From Pelagibacterium lacus (GTDB taxonomy: Bacteria; Pseudomonadota; Alphaproteobacteria; Rhizobiales; Devosiaceae), in the NCBI RefSeq assembly GCF_003345525.1, contig NZ_QQNH01000006.1:123890-187889 (forward strand): 64,000 nucleotides of DNA, given 5' to 3'. A program made the translations under genes and the position numbers. Below the pieces are notes generated by a model, which did not search any database, had not been told where the DNA came from, and saw only the letters and a list, made by a program, of their open reading frames with translations. Of the stretch, positions 21,874 to 31,400 are shown one piece after another (position 1 is the stretch's first letter; each line of letters opens with the position of its first letter).

Positions 21874-22608
21874 TCAGAGCGCCATCAGCTTGGCGCCATG
21901 GGCCTTGAGCCAGGCCTGGCCGCGCCCATAATCGGGCAGGGCGCGCGCCAATGTGCGCCAGAAGGCCGGGCTGTGGTTCATCTCGACGCGATGGGCCACC
22001 TCATGGGCCGCCACATAATCGAGCACGAAATCGGGGGCGAGGATCAGGCGCCAATTGTAGTTGAGCGTGCCGCTCGACGAGCACGACCCCCAGCGCGTCG
22101 TCTGGTCGCGCAGCTTGATGGCGGCGATGCTCACCCCCAGCGCCGCCGCGTGGCGCGCCGAGGCCCGCTCCAGATCGGCACGGGCCTCCGCCTTCAGCCA
22201 GTCGAGCAGCCGGCGTCGGAAGTGATCGGGCCCGCCGGGCACATGGAGCTTTGGCCCCCCTTCGCCCGCCTCCACCCACACCCGCCCACGCGCACTGTCC
22301 GAGACGATTATGGCGTGATCGACCCCGCGCAGGGGCACCAGCCCGTCCGGCGCAAGGCGCCAGGGGGTGGCGAGCCGGGCCAGCCGGGCATCGAGCCAGC
22401 CGCGATTGCGCTCGAGGAAGGCTTCGGCCTCGCTCCAGTGCCCGCCGCGCGGCAGGGTCAGCACCGGTTCGCCCCGGGCCGAAACGCTCAGCCGATAGGA
22501 CCGGGCCCGCGGATTGACCCGCACGCCGACCGCCACCGGCCCGGAAGCGGTCACCACCTCGACGGTCTGGGGGATCGGGGCGCGGCGGAGCAGGCGGGTC
22601 AGTCCCAA
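21874..22608 (-). CDS. YgjP-family (SprT-like) M48 metallopeptidase/UTP pyrophosphatase family
   Basis: A zinc-dependent hydrolase of the COG1451 family. The zinc motif HEVAHR is near the C-terminus, preceded by DQTTRWGSCSSSGTLNYNWRL, the block that defines the family. The E. coli member YgjP is reported as a nucleotide pyrophosphatase, while the fold is that of a metallopeptidase. The start is uncertain: a TTG at 22608 gives 244 residues, the usual size, but lacks a clear ribosome site, and the frame is open far upstream. Confidence 0.85.
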   Translation of the reverse strand: MGLTRLLRRAPIPQTVEVVTASGPVAVGVRVNPRARSYRLSVSARGEPVLTLPRGGHWSEAEAFLERNRGWLDARLARLATPWRLAPDGLVPLRGVDHAIIVSDSARGRVWVEAGEGGPKLHVPGGPDHFRRRLLDWLKAEARADLERASARHAAALGVSIAAIKLRDQTTRWGSCSSSGTLNYNWRLILAPDFVLDYVAAHEVAHRVEMNHSPAFWRTLARALPDYGRGQAWLKAHGAKLMAL

Positions 22609-22673
22609 GGCATATCTCGCGAAAGAAGGCGGCGGGGGTCGGCCGAGTTTATGCGATTCGGAGAAACGCCGGC

Positions 22674-22714
22674 CCGAAAACAAGAAAGCGGCGCGGCCGG
22701 AGCCGCACCGCTTT
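22674..22714 (-). terminator. Minus-strand terminator-like hairpin
   Basis: AAAGCGGCGCGG faces CCGCACCGCTTT with one mismatch. On the minus strand it is followed by TTGTTTT. It lies in a roughly 310-bp gene-free stretch (22609-22921) that also holds a perfect GCCTTGGGT/ACCCAAGGC hairpin at 22723-22747. Confidence 0.5.
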
Positions 22715-22883
22715 CCATAGGTGCCTTGGGTGGAGGGAACCCAAGGCGGGCTTACGGGATCAAGGGAGGGGGAACGTCCCGCAAGCCGGTCACAGGAGCC
22801 GCCGGCCGCAGCCGGCGATTCGCTCGTGTCAGGGGATAGATGGGGAGCTTCGCAGCGGTTCGCAAGTGCGACCGAATGAAGCT

Positions 22884-22913
22884 GGCCGGCCCGCGGAAAT
22901 CCCCGGGCCGGCC
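22884..22913 (-). terminator. Hairpin directly after DUF2852 gene
   Basis: A perfect 10-bp stem GGCCGGCCCG/CGGGCCGGCC with a 10-nt loop starts eight bases after the stop of the DUF2852 gene on the minus strand. There is no T-run. Confidence 0.45.
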
Positions 22914-22921
22914 GGTGTGTG

Positions 22922-23359
22922 TCAATAGCCCTGGCGATCGCCTTCGGGCTCGCCGCGCTGGGCGTTGCGCTCGCGCATGAAGCGGTCGAACTCTTCGCGG
23001 TCGCGGGCCTTGTGCAGATTGGCCAGGTGCTCCTCGAAGGCCGCACGGTCTTCATCGAGCTTGCGGCGCTCCTCGTCGAGGCGGCGGAGCTGCTCTTCGC
23101 GGTATTCGTCGAAGGCGGCATTGCCGGTCGAGGTCGAGGCGAAGCCGCGCGGGGCGGAGCGGCAGGAACGGCGCGACTTGAAGCCTTCCGCCTGCCGTTT
23201 CACCCAGGCATCGGCCTTTTCCTGGCTGCCGCCCATATACTCGCCCCACAGGATGTAGGCGAGCACCGCCATGCCAAGCGGCCAGAAGACGATGAAGCCC
23301 AGCACCATCAAGGCGATCGTAAGCGGGGACCAGGCAGGTTTGATCAGTGCAGTGTTCAT
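22922..23359 (-). CDS. DUF2852 membrane protein
   Basis: A 145-residue protein with one or two membrane helices (LTIALMVLGFIVFWPLGMAVLAY) and a soluble C-terminal part. That part contains a strongly predicted coiled coil (EEQLRRLDEERRKLDEDRAAFEEHL) and a charged tail. The combination matches the alphaproteobacterial DUF2852 family of unknown function. It is divergent from regB, with about 150 bp between starts, which may matter for shared regulation. Confidence 0.82.
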   Translation of the reverse strand: MNTALIKPAWSPLTIALMVLGFIVFWPLGMAVLAYILWGEYMGGSQEKADAWVKRQAEGFKSRRSCRSAPRGFASTSTGNAAFDEYREEQLRRLDEERRKLDEDRAAFEEHLANLHKARDREEFDRFMRERNAQRGEPEGDRQGY

Positions 23360-23508
23360 TGGTTCAGTCTCTCCAGTCTCGAACACGCTACATTTGGGAA
23401 GCCCCCCGGCGCCATCAAGACGCAAGGTCGCAATTTTTGCCTCTTGAAATCTGCTATAATTTTCCCATACGCCCGGCCTGTCGGCCGCACCCAAGGGGAT
23501 TTTCCGCC

Positions 23509-24846
23509 ATGCCAGAGCTCGCCTCCGCCACCATGCCGCCTTCGCCATCGGTCCATACCATGCGGCTGGAAACCCTCGTGCTGCTGCGCTGGCTGGCGGT
23601 GGCGGGGCAGGCGAGCGCGGTGATCTTCGTCGCCTTCGGCCTCGGCTATGCGCTGCCGCTCGGCCCGTGCCTGTTGCTGATCGGGCTCTCCATGCTGCTC
23701 AATGTGGGGCTGCTGGTGCGCTATGGCCCGGCCCACCGGCCCTCGCCGCGCCTCGCCTTCTACCAGCTCGTCTATGACAGCCTGCAACTGGGCGGGCTGC
23801 TGTTCCTCACCGGCGGGCTGGGCAATCCCTTCGCGCTGCTGCTGCTCGCCCCGGTCTCGGTCTCGGCCTCGACGCTCTCGACCCGCAACACCATCTGGCT
23901 GGGGACGCTGGTGGTCAGCGTCGCCAGCATCCTGGCCCTCTTCCACCTGCCCCTGCCCTGGAACGAGGAGCTGCCGTTCTTCCCGCCGCAGATCTATCTC
24001 ACCGGGGTGTGGGTCGCGCTGGTCGCCGGAGTGGTGTTCGTGGCCGGCTATACCAACCGGGTGGCGCATGAGGCGCGCCAGCTGGTCGATGCACTCACCA
24101 TCACCGAACTGGCCCTGTCGCGCCAGCAGCAGCTCTCGGCGCTGGACGGGCTGGCGGCCGCCGCCGCCCATGAGCTGGGCACCCCGCTGGCCACCATCGC
24201 GCTGGCCGCCAAGGAGATCCGCCGCGAGGCCGGGGAGGGGGAGCTGGCCGACGATCTCGACCTCATCATCGGGCAGGTGGCGCGCTGCCGGGCCATTCTG
24301 GGCAAGCTGCGCAGCCTGCGCCCCGGCGGCTCGGACATTTTCGACACCGCCACCCTCTCGGACATCGTCGCCGAGCTGGCCAAGCCCCATGAGGGCCCGG
24401 CCCTGGTGGCTGGCAAGTCCATCGTGCTCGATACCGGATCGAACGCCCATGAGCCGGTGATCGCGCGCAATGTGGGGCTGCTCTACGGGCTGGGGAACCT
24501 CATCGAGAACGCGGTGCAGTTCGCGCGCGAAACCGTGACCATCTCCGCCGATTGGGACGGCAAAAGGGTGATGATCGCCATTACCGATGACGGGCCGGGC
24601 TTCCCGCCCGACCTTCTCAGCCGGCTGGGCGAACCCTATCTCACCACCAAGTTCCGGGGGCGGGACGATCCGCGCAATCCCGATGCCGGGGGCGGGCTGG
24701 GCCTGGGGGTGTTCATCGCCAAGACGCTGCTGGAGCGCACCGGCGCCTCGCTGCGCTTTTTCAACGCCCGCGCCAATGGCTATGCCAGCGTCGAGATTCG
24801 CTGGCCGCGCGACGTGCTGGCCGAGGAAGCCTCGCGAACCGCATGA
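23509..24846 (+). CDS. regB: Redox sensor histidine kinase RegB/PrrB/ActS
   Basis: The membrane kinase that senses quinone redox state and phosphorylates RegA, controlling respiration, nitrogen and carbon metabolism. Six membrane helices cover about residues 25-180. The quinone-binding motif GGLGNPF is at 102-108, the phospho-acceptor His221 is in AAAAHELGTPLATI, and the redox-active Cys260 is in QVARCRAIL. N, G1 and G2 boxes follow (NLIENAVQFA, DDGPGF, GGGLGLGVFIAKTLL). It has 445 residues. AAGGGGA precedes the ATG. Confidence 0.93.
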   Translation: MPELASATMPPSPSVHTMRLETLVLLRWLAVAGQASAVIFVAFGLGYALPLGPCLLLIGLSMLLNVGLLVRYGPAHRPSPRLAFYQLVYDSLQLGGLLFLTGGLGNPFALLLLAPVSVSASTLSTRNTIWLGTLVVSVASILALFHLPLPWNEELPFFPPQIYLTGVWVALVAGVVFVAGYTNRVAHEARQLVDALTITELALSRQQQLSALDGLAAAAAHELGTPLATIALAAKEIRREAGEGELADDLDLIIGQVARCRAILGKLRSLRPGGSDIFDTATLSDIVAELAKPHEGPALVAGKSIVLDTGSNAHEPVIARNVGLLYGLGNLIENAVQFARETVTISADWDGKRVMIAITDDGPGFPPDLLSRLGEPYLTTKFRGRDDPRNPDAGGGLGLGVFIAKTLLERTGASLRFFNARANGYASVEIRWPRDVLAEEASRTA

Positions 24847-24914
24847 AAAATGCAACTCTAGATTTTGACCTTTGGCCCGATTGGTCATAAACCGTTGCGC
24901 GAGAGGAATTATCC

Positions 24915-25466
24915 ATGACCGATATCAACGATCTCCCCGAAGCCGAACGCACCCTGCTGCTGGTCGATGACGACAAGCCGTTCCTGACCCGGTTGGAGCG
25001 CGCCATGGACAAGCGCGGCTTCATCGTGACCAGCGCCGACAGCGTGGCGGGAGGGCTGGCGGCGCTCGGCGCCGCGCCCCCGGCCTTCGCGGTGATCGAC
25101 CTGCGGCTCGAGGACGGCAACGGGCTCGAAGTGGTCTCGGCGCTGCACGAAAAGCGCCCCGATGCGCGGGTGGTGGTGCTGACCGGCTATGGCAATATCG
25201 CCACCGCGGTCACTGCGGTGAAGCTGGGGGCCGTCGACTATCTCGCCAAGCCCGCCGATGCCGACGATATCGTCAAGGCGCTGCTGGCCAGCGAGGAGAT
25301 CAAGCCCGAGCCGCCGGAAAACCCCATGTCGGCCGACCGGGTGCGCTGGGAGCATATCCAGCGGGTCTATGAATTGTGCGACCGCAACGTCTCGGAAACC
25401 GCGCGCCGGCTCAACATGCACCGGCGCACCTTGCAGCGCATCCTCGCCAAGCGCGCCCCGCGATAG
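24915..25466 (+). CDS. regA: Response regulator RegA/PrrA/ActR
   Basis: Partner of RegB. The receiver domain has the acidic pair in LLLVDDDKPF, phospho-acceptor Asp62 in VIDLRLEDGNGL, and the Lys of YLAKPAD. The C-terminal Fis-type helix-turn-helix NVSETARRLNMHRRTLQRIL is nearly invariant in this family. It has 183 residues and lies 68 bp after regB, so the two are likely one operon. GAGAGGAA lies before the ATG. Confidence 0.95.
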   Translation: MTDINDLPEAERTLLLVDDDKPFLTRLERAMDKRGFIVTSADSVAGGLAALGAAPPAFAVIDLRLEDGNGLEVVSALHEKRPDARVVVLTGYGNIATAVTAVKLGAVDYLAKPADADDIVKALLASEEIKPEPPENPMSADRVRWEHIQRVYELCDRNVSETARRLNMHRRTLQRILAKRAPR

Positions 25467-25500
25467 ATCGGGGCCTTATCTGCGGAAAAACTGCCGCCGA

Positions 25501-26622
25501 TCACTCGGCGGCGTGCTGGTTGCCGTCCTCGGGCTTTGCGGCCGCGTCCGGCCGCGCCTCGGGCTTGGGACCAGCGATCATCAGCCGCGGCTTGCGCCGT
25601 TTGCGCGAGATGCGCACCTGCTTGATGCGCCGCGCATCGGCGCGGGTGATTTCGAGCTCGAAGCCCTTGAGCCTGGAGATCACCTCCCCGCGCACCGGAA
25701 CCCGTCCGGCCAGCGCAAAGACCAGCCCGCCCAGGGTGTCGACCTCCTCGGCATAGTCGCCGGGATCGAAATCGCTGCCGATGGTCTCGACGAGATCGGC
25801 CAGTTCCACCCGCGCATCGGCGATATAGACGTCATCGCCCACGGCGCGCAGCATGGAGGCCTCGCCCTCGTCGTGCTCGTCCTCGATATTGCCGACCACG
25901 GCTTCGAGCAGGTCCTCGATGGTGGCCAGGCCGTCGGTGCCGCCATATTCGTCGATCACCACCGCCATGTGGATATGGGTGGCCTGCATCTGGGCCAGGA
26001 GGTCGGTGACCGGCATGGAGGGGGGCACGAACAGCATCTTGCGCACCAGGTCGAGCTTGCCGATGCGCTGCTTGAGCACGGGAGAGAGGAATTTCACCGG
26101 GCTCTGGTTGTTGTGCCCGTTGGCGCCGTTGCCGGCGGTGGGGGCGGCCGATTTGGCCGGCTCGGTCACCGCTTCGAGCACGTCCTTGATGTGGATCATG
26201 CCCACGACCTTGTCGAGGCTCTCCTCATAGACCGGCATGCGCGAATGGCCGACCTGGCGGAAGCGGTCGATCACATAGCCGACATTGACGCCGGTCTCCA
26301 CCGCCTCGATATCAGCGCGGGGGACCATGACGTCCTCCACCCGCAATTCGCCCAGCTTGAGCACGTTTTGCAGGATGGTGCGCTCGGACGCGGAAAAGCT
26401 CGTATCCGAGGGCAGGACCGGGGCTTCGAGAGCCTCCCGCAGGTCGGTCCGCAGCGAAGCCGTCTTGCCGGGCAGGAGCGCGCGCACGCGCGTCCACAGC
26501 GATGGCTTTTTCTCGCTCGATGTCGGGGAAAGGGAATCGTCGCCCGAAGGGCGATGCGGCCGGCGCGCCGCGGCGCTAGATTGATCGTTATCGGTCATCT
26601 GGGGTGCGGTGGGCGTCGTCAT
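25501..26622 (-). CDS. CorC/HlyC-type CBS-domain protein (hemolysin family)
   Basis: Two CBS domains form the core (VEDVMVPRADIEAVE and MPVTDLLAQMQATHIHMAVVIDEYGG), followed by the CorC/HlyC domain (DPGDYAEEVDTLGGLVFALAGRVPVRGE). There is no membrane part, as in CorC proteins linked to magnesium and cobalt efflux. The N-terminus is low-complexity and the start is uncertain between ATGs at 26622 and 26598, neither with a good ribosome site. It is the last gene of the tsaB-to-corC cluster. The precise function is not established. Confidence 0.85.
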   Translation of the reverse strand: MTTPTAPQMTDNDQSSAAARRPHRPSGDDSLSPTSSEKKPSLWTRVRALLPGKTASLRTDLREALEAPVLPSDTSFSASERTILQNVLKLGELRVEDVMVPRADIEAVETGVNVGYVIDRFRQVGHSRMPVYEESLDKVVGMIHIKDVLEAVTEPAKSAAPTAGNGANGHNNQSPVKFLSPVLKQRIGKLDLVRKMLFVPPSMPVTDLLAQMQATHIHMAVVIDEYGGTDGLATIEDLLEAVVGNIEDEHDEGEASMLRAVGDDVYIADARVELADLVETIGSDFDPGDYAEEVDTLGGLVFALAGRVPVRGEVISRLKGFELEITRADARRIKQVRISRKRRKPRLMIAGPKPEARPDAAAKPEDGNQHAAE

Positions 26623-26668
26623 GGGGCCCGGCCGCGGCACTCCGTATCTCGTTGCGCGAAAAGGGGGG

Positions 26669-27160
26669 TCACACCCCCACGATGAGATCCTGCCCGTCAT
26701 AGGGGTCGGGATAGCCCATCAGGGCCATAATATCGGTTTCCTTTGCCTCCATGGCAAGGGCTTCTTCTTCGGTTTGATGATCATGGCCGAGAAGGTGCAG
26801 CAGGCCGTGCACGAGCAGATGCACGAAATGGGCCTCGAAGGGCTTGTCCAGCGCCTCGGCCTCGCGGCCAAGTGTCTCATAGGCCAGCGAAATATCGCCC
26901 AGCAGCCCCTCGACCGCGTCCTCGGGGCCGATGGCGGGGAAGGAGAGCACATTGGTCGGCTGGTCCTTGCCGCGCCATTGGCGGTTGAGCGCCTGCTGGC
27001 CCGCATCCCCGGTCAGCAGCAGCGAGACCTCGCATGGCCCCTCGATCGCAAAGCCGCAATTGGCGAGGGCCACCGAGAGGGCGCGCTCGGCCAGGGGGGC
27101 GAGGGTATCCGGCCAGTCGCCGGCCTCGACGGCGATTTCGACGGTGAGTTCGGGGGTCAC
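26669..27160 (-). CDS. ybeY: Endoribonuclease YbeY (16S rRNA maturation)
   Basis: A single-strand-specific metal-dependent RNase required for 16S rRNA 3' maturation and ribosome quality control. The zinc motif HGLLHLLGHDH is at about residues 118-128 and is preceded by RGKDQPTNVLSFP. It has 163 residues. The GTG start overlaps the phoH stop in a GTGA; the phoH-ybeY-corC order is widely conserved. Confidence 0.95.
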   Translation of the reverse strand: MTPELTVEIAVEAGDWPDTLAPLAERALSVALANCGFAIEGPCEVSLLLTGDAGQQALNRQWRGKDQPTNVLSFPAIGPEDAVEGLLGDISLAYETLGREAEALDKPFEAHFVHLLVHGLLHLLGHDHQTEEEALAMEAKETDIMALMGYPDPYDGQDLIVGV

Positions 27161-28188
27161 GCGCCGGGCTTTCCGTCCGCCGCCGGGGTGGCGCCGCCCT
27201 CATAGGCGCGCACGATGCGGGCCACCAGCGCGTGGCGCACCACGTCCTTGTCGGAAAACCGCGTGATGTGGATGCCCTCGATATCGCTGAGCAGGCCCAG
27301 CGCCTCGACCAGCCCCGAGCGCTCCCCGCGCGGCAGATCGACCTGGGTGGGATCGCCGGTGACGATCATTTTCGAGTTTTCGCCCAGCCGGGTCAGGAAC
27401 ATCTTCATCTGCATGGAGGTGGTGTTCTGCGCCTCGTCGAGGATCACCGCCGCGTTGGAGAGGGTGCGCCCGCGCATGAAGGCGAGCGGGGCCACCTCGA
27501 TGGTCCCCGCCGCGAGGCAGCGTTCGACCACTTCGGGCTGCATCATGTCGTAGAGCGCGTCATAGAGCGGGCGCAGATAGGGATCGACCTTTTCCTTCAG
27601 ATCCCCCGGCAGGAAGCCCAGCCGCTCGCCGGCCTCCACCGCCGGGCGCGACAGGATGATGCGCGAGATCTCGCCGCGTTCGAGCAGCGTCGCCGCATGC
27701 GCCACGGCGAGATAGGTCTTGCCGGTGCCGGCCGGACCGACCCCGAACACCAGCTCGAACCGGTCCATGGCGCGGATATAGCCGTCCTGGGCCGGGTTGC
27801 GGGCCACGATGGTCGCCTTGCGCGTGGCAATCTGGGCCATGCGCACCTTGCCCTTCTTTTCCAGCGTCGGGAGGGACAGCTGGTTGTCCTCGGTCTGCAC
27901 CATGCGGATGACCCCGTCCACATCCCCCGGGCCGACGGGCTTGCCCTCTTCGAGCATATCGTAGAGCGATTCGAGCACCCGGCGCGCCTGGTCCACCGCA
28001 TTGGCGCCGCCGCGCAGCATGACGTGATTGCCGCGCGAATTGGCCTCGACGCCCATGCGCTGCTCGATCAGCGCCAGGTTCTGGTCGAACTCGCCGTAGA
28101 GCTGGGAGACGAGCCGGTTGTCCTCGAAGGCCAGTTCGAGATGGGCGGCGGCGGCGTGGTCGGTCTGCGACCTCAGATTGCGTGTCAA
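27157..28188 (-). CDS. phoH: PhoH-like ATPase
   Basis: A cytoplasmic P-loop ATPase of the PhoH/YbeZ family, associated with YbeY and RNA metabolism. Walker A is GPAGTGKTYLAVAHA; Walker B is AAVILDEAQNTT, followed by MIVTGDPTQVDLP. An N-terminal KH-like region (LALIEQRMGVEANSRGNHV) is typical. I place the start at a TTG (28188, 343 residues), 49 bases after miaB. A TTG at 28266 would overlap miaB; neither has an ideal ribosome site. Confidence 0.92.
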   Translation of the reverse strand: MTRNLRSQTDHAAAAHLELAFEDNRLVSQLYGEFDQNLALIEQRMGVEANSRGNHVMLRGGANAVDQARRVLESLYDMLEEGKPVGPGDVDGVIRMVQTEDNQLSLPTLEKKGKVRMAQIATRKATIVARNPAQDGYIRAMDRFELVFGVGPAGTGKTYLAVAHAATLLERGEISRIILSRPAVEAGERLGFLPGDLKEKVDPYLRPLYDALYDMMQPEVVERCLAAGTIEVAPLAFMRGRTLSNAAVILDEAQNTTSMQMKMFLTRLGENSKMIVTGDPTQVDLPRGERSGLVEALGLLSDIEGIHITRFSDKDVVRHALVARIVRAYEGGATPAADGKPGA

Positions 28189-28237
28189 GCGCGAGGGCTC
28201 CGGAAGGGCGTGGCGACTCTGGTGCCCGGCGAGCCTA

Positions 28238-29620
28238 TCAGACCGCCCTGCGCTCGGCTGTGACAATTGTGCCTTCGAGCGAATTTTTTGCCCGCCCGAC
28301 GATCTCCACCGGCAGGATCTGGCCGATCAGGCCGGGGTCGGCGGCGATGTGCACGGGCTGCAGATAGGGCGAGCGCCCGGCCACCTGGCCGGGATTGCGC
28401 CCCGGCTTTTCGATCAGCACCGGCAGGACGAGCCCCACGCAGCCGGCGTTGAAGGCCTGCTGGTGCACGGTGATCTCGACCTGCAGCGCCTCGAGCCGCT
28501 CGGCCTTCACATGCTCTTCGATCTGATTGTCCATGGTGGCGCCCGGGGTGCCGGGGCGGGTGGAATATTTGAACGAGAAGGCCGAGGCGTAGCCGACTGC
28601 TTTCACCATATCGAGGGTAGCCTCGAAATCGGCATCGGTCTCGCCGGGAAAGCCGACGATGAAATCCCCCGACAGCGCCATGTCGGGGCGCGCGGCGCGG
28701 ATCTTTTCGATCAGTTCGAGATAATGGGCCGCCGTGTGCTTGCGGTTCATGGCCTTCAAAATGGCGTCGGAGCCCGACTGCACCGGCAGGTGCAGATAGG
28801 GCATCAGCTTGTCGAGATCGCGATGGGCGGCGATCAGCTCGTCATCCATGTCGCGCGGATGCGAGGTGGTGTAGCGGATGCGCTCTATGCCCTCGATTTC
28901 GGCCAGCCTGTGGCACAGGGCCCCCAGGCTCACCGGACGGCCGGCATCGTCGCGCCCGTGATAGGCGTTGACGTTCTGGCCCAGAAGCGTCACCTCCTTC
29001 ACCCCGCCCTCGGCCAGGGCCCGGGCTTCGGCCAGCACCTGGGCCACCGGGCGCGACACCTCCGTTCCCCGCGTATAGGGCACCACGCAGAAGGAGCAGA
29101 ACTTGTCGCAGCCTTCCTGCACGGTGAGGAAGGCGGTGAGCCCGCGCGAAATGGTCACCTCGCGCCGGGGCGCGGGCAGATGGGCGAACTTGTCCTCTTC
29201 GGGGAATTCGGTGTCGACCACCCGTTCGGTCCCGGCCCGCGCCACCAGCTCGGGCAGGCGGTGATAGGATTGCGGCCCGAACACCAGGTCGACGGCGGGC
29301 GCGCGCGCCATGATCTCCTCGCCCTCGGCCTGGGCGACGCAGCCGGCCACCCCGATCAGCATCTTCTTGGCGTCCGGCCCGCGCTCGTCGCGGAAATCGC
29401 GGATGCGGCCCAGTTCGGAATAGACCTTTTCCGCCGCCTTTTCGCGGATATGGCAGGTGTTCAGAAGCACCAGGTCGGCCTCGCCCATCTCCTGGGTCGG
29501 CTCATAGCCATGCGGCGCCAGCGCGTCGGTCATCCGATCGCTGTCATAGACGTTCATCTGGCAGCCATAGGTCTTGATGAAGACCTTCTTGGCGTTGGGG
29601 AGGGTCCGGTTCTCGCTCAT
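28238..29620 (-). CDS. miaB: tRNA-2-methylthio-N6-dimethylallyladenosine synthase
   Basis: A radical-SAM methylthiotransferase that converts i6A37 to ms2i6A37 in tRNAs. The N-terminal UPF0004 domain starts [15 protein letters not shown] and binds the auxiliary cluster. The radical-SAM motif is in [17 protein letters not shown], and a TRAM domain forms the end ([19 protein letters not shown]). It has 460 residues. Its ATG overlaps the plsC stop in an ATGA. Confidence 0.96.
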   Translation of the reverse strand: MSENRTLPNAKKVFIKTYGCQMNVYDSDRMTDALAPHGYEPTQEMGEADLVLLNTCHIREKAAEKVYSELGRIRDFRDERGPDAKKMLIGVAGCVAQAEGEEIMARAPAVDLVFGPQSYHRLPELVARAGTERVVDTEFPEEDKFAHLPAPRREVTISRGLTAFLTVQEGCDKFCSFCVVPYTRGTEVSRPVAQVLAEARALAEGGVKEVTLLGQNVNAYHGRDDAGRPVSLGALCHRLAEIEGIERIRYTTSHPRDMDDELIAAHRDLDKLMPYLHLPVQSGSDAILKAMNRKHTAAHYLELIEKIRAARPDMALSGDFIVGFPGETDADFEATLDMVKAVGYASAFSFKYSTRPGTPGATMDNQIEEHVKAERLEALQVEITVHQQAFNAGCVGLVLPVLIEKPGRNPGQVAGRSPYLQPVHIAADPGLIGQILPVEIVGRAKNSLEGTIVTAERRAV

Positions 29621-30429
29621 GAGGCGCGGTTTACCACTTCCCCCGGCTTTGGCAAAGGGTGTCCGCGATTGAGCGCCCCCAGCATGGAGCGCACCGCGGC
29701 CTCGGCCGTCCGGGCCACCCTCTTGCGGTCGCCGGCGCCATCGAGCGGGGCGCCCAGCGCCAGCACCACCTGTTTGGGCCCCGAGGAGAGGATCGCCCCC
29801 AGATTGTCGCCCACCCCCATATCCCCGATCCAGGCCACGGTGCGGCGGTCGGCCCGCGACAGGGGCAGGCCGGAGATTTTGGTATAGGCGATGGCGAGGG
29901 GCTGCACCGGCACCGCGCCCTCGCCTTCGCCCATGGCATCGCGCGCCGCCCCCAGCAGGGCCGAGCGGAAGGGCAGCACGTGGGTGCCGATATCGGAGGT
30001 GCCTTCGGCAAACAGCAGCACCGGCCCGCCCTCGGCGATGCGGGCCCGCATTTCCCGCGCCGTGCGCCCGGCATCGGTGCGCTTGCGGCGGTCGACGAAA
30101 ATGGTCCTTTGCAGCCGCGCCATGGGGCCGACCAGCGGCCAGCCCGCCACCTCGGACTTGGCGACGAAGCTCACCGGCAGGACGGCGCCGATGGCGACGA
30201 TATCGAGCCAGCCGATATGGTTGGCGACCAGCAGCACCGGCCCCTTGGCCAGCCTCTCCCCTTCGAGCCGCACCCGCAGGCCGAGCCCCACGGCCAGCAG
30301 GCGGTAGAAGGCCAGCGGCAACAGGCGCCAGAGCGGCACGTTCAGCGCCCGCAGCGCCAGTTGCAGCGGCAGGGCGAGGAGGGTGAAGGGCAGGACGACG
30401 AGGCCGAGAAAGCAAAGGCGCGCGATCAT
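29617..30429 (-). CDS. plsC: 1-acyl-sn-glycerol-3-phosphate acyltransferase (PlsC family)
   Basis: Membrane-associated acyltransferase of phospholipid synthesis, making phosphatidic acid. It has an N-terminal hydrophobic segment ([18 protein letters not shown]). The catalytic HxxxxD is in [12 protein letters not shown] and the substrate motif is FAEGTSDIG. It has 270 residues. It is sandwiched between fur and miaB with minimal spacing. OlsA-type use of lyso-ornithine lipid cannot be excluded, since an OlsB-like gene is elsewhere in the window. Confidence 0.9.
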   Translation of the reverse strand: MIARLCFLGLVVLPFTLLALPLQLALRALNVPLWRLLPLAFYRLLAVGLGLRVRLEGERLAKGPVLLVANHIGWLDIVAIGAVLPVSFVAKSEVAGWPLVGPMARLQRTIFVDRRKRTDAGRTAREMRARIAEGGPVLLFAEGTSDIGTHVLPFRSALLGAARDAMGEGEGAVPVQPLAIAYTKISGLPLSRADRRTVAWIGDMGVGDNLGAILSSGPKQVVLALGAPLDGAGDRKRVARTAEAAVRSMLGALNRGHPLPKPGEVVNRAS

Positions 30430-30439
30430 CGTCGGGCGG

Positions 30440-30874
30440 TCAGCTCTCCGGATCGGTCAAGGGCACCGCATAGAGCTCGAGCCGGTGGTCGATGAGCTTG
30501 TAGCCGAGTTTTTTGGCGATCAGCTCCTGGATGGCCTCGATCTCCTCATTGCGGAATTCGATGACCTTGCCCGAGCGGATATCGATCAGGTGATCGTGGT
30601 GCTCGTCGGGGATCTGCTCGAAGCGGGCCCGCCCGTCCTTGAAATCGTGCTTGGTGACCAGCCCCGCCTCCTCGAAGAGGTTGACGGTGCGATAGACCGT
30701 CGAGAGCGAGATTTTCGGGTCGATGGCCGAGGCGCGGCGATAGAGCTCTTCCACATCGGGGTGGTCGGTGGCCGCCTCGAGCACGCGGGCGATCACCCGG
30801 CGCTGCTCGGTCATGCGCATATTGCGCGCCACGCATTGCTCTTCGAGAGTTGGGTCGACCGACTGGCCTGCCAT
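30440..30874 (-). CDS. fur: Fur-family metalloregulator (Fur/Mur)
   Basis: A metal-responsive repressor. The winged helix is MTEQRRVIARVLEAA...ISLSTVYRTVNLFEEAGLV, followed by the metal-site block DEHHDHLIDIRSGKVIEF. The CxxC structural zinc motif of E. coli Fur is absent, which is usual in alphaproteobacteria, where this protein often senses manganese (Mur). It has 144 residues from the ATG at 30874; a longer in-frame extension is unlikely. Confidence 0.9.
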   Translation of the reverse strand: MAGQSVDPTLEEQCVARNMRMTEQRRVIARVLEAATDHPDVEELYRRASAIDPKISLSTVYRTVNLFEEAGLVTKHDFKDGRARFEQIPDEHHDHLIDIRSGKVIEFRNEEIEAIQELIAKKLGYKLIDHRLELYAVPLTDPES

Positions 30875-30920
30875 GGCGCATCTCCATACCGCCGCTTTGC
30901 GAAAGCGATCCCGCTTGCGG

Positions 30921-31400
30921 TTAGCCGATCGCCGCGCGCATGACAAGGGCGGTGGCCGCGCTGCCATCGGGCTTGGGATAATAGCCGCGCCGCCGCCCGA
31001 TCTCGGCAAAGCCGAAGCGGCGATAGAGCCTTTGCGCCGCCAGATTGGTCTCGTCCACCTCGAGCACCATGGAGGTGACCGGGCTCATGGCCAGGTCGGC
31101 GAAGGCCGCTTCGAGCAGCGCCCGTCCCATGCCCTTGCCGCGCAGCCTGGGATCAACGGCGATGGTCAGCAATTCGCATTCCGCGCCGGCGCAGCGCAGC
31201 ATGGCGAAGCCGGCCAGGGTGCGCCGGGCGTCGACCGCCACATAGGCGGGGGTGGTTTGCGGATCGGCCAGATAGGCCTCGAAATCGGAGGCCGGCCAGC
31301 CGCGGAAGAACCCGGCGGCGTGCAGCCGCGCCATGGCGGCGGCGTCCCGCGTCTCGCCCCGCGTCACGTGCCGCCCGGCCGGTGCAAGCCAGTAATTCAT
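30921..31400 (-). CDS. rimI: Ribosomal protein S18-alanine N-acetyltransferase (RimI-like GNAT)
   Basis: A GNAT acetyltransferase with the acetyl-CoA motif TIAVDPRLRGKGMGRALL and the family tail LEVDETNLAAQRLYRRFGFAEIGRRRGYY. Position next to tsaB, with an ATGA overlap, is the classical RimI context. It has 159 residues. Substrate assignment rests on context and length. Confidence 0.9.
   Translation of the reverse strand: MNYWLAPAGRHVTRGETRDAAAMARLHAAGFFRGWPASDFEAYLADPQTTPAYVAVDARRTLAGFAMLRCAGAECELLTIAVDPRLRGKGMGRALLEAAFADLAMSPVTSMVLEVDETNLAAQRLYRRFGFAEIGRRRGYYPKPDGSAATALVMRAAIG

Noticed and set aside
22609..23121. N-terminal extension of the YgjP-like protein to 415 residues
   Set aside because: The extension runs antisense through the DUF2852 gene and has no domain.
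28238..30415. miaB read as one long protein with an extra N-terminal 265 residues
   Set aside because: The extension overlaps plsC in another frame; the ATG at 29620 with ATGA coupling gives the normal MiaB.
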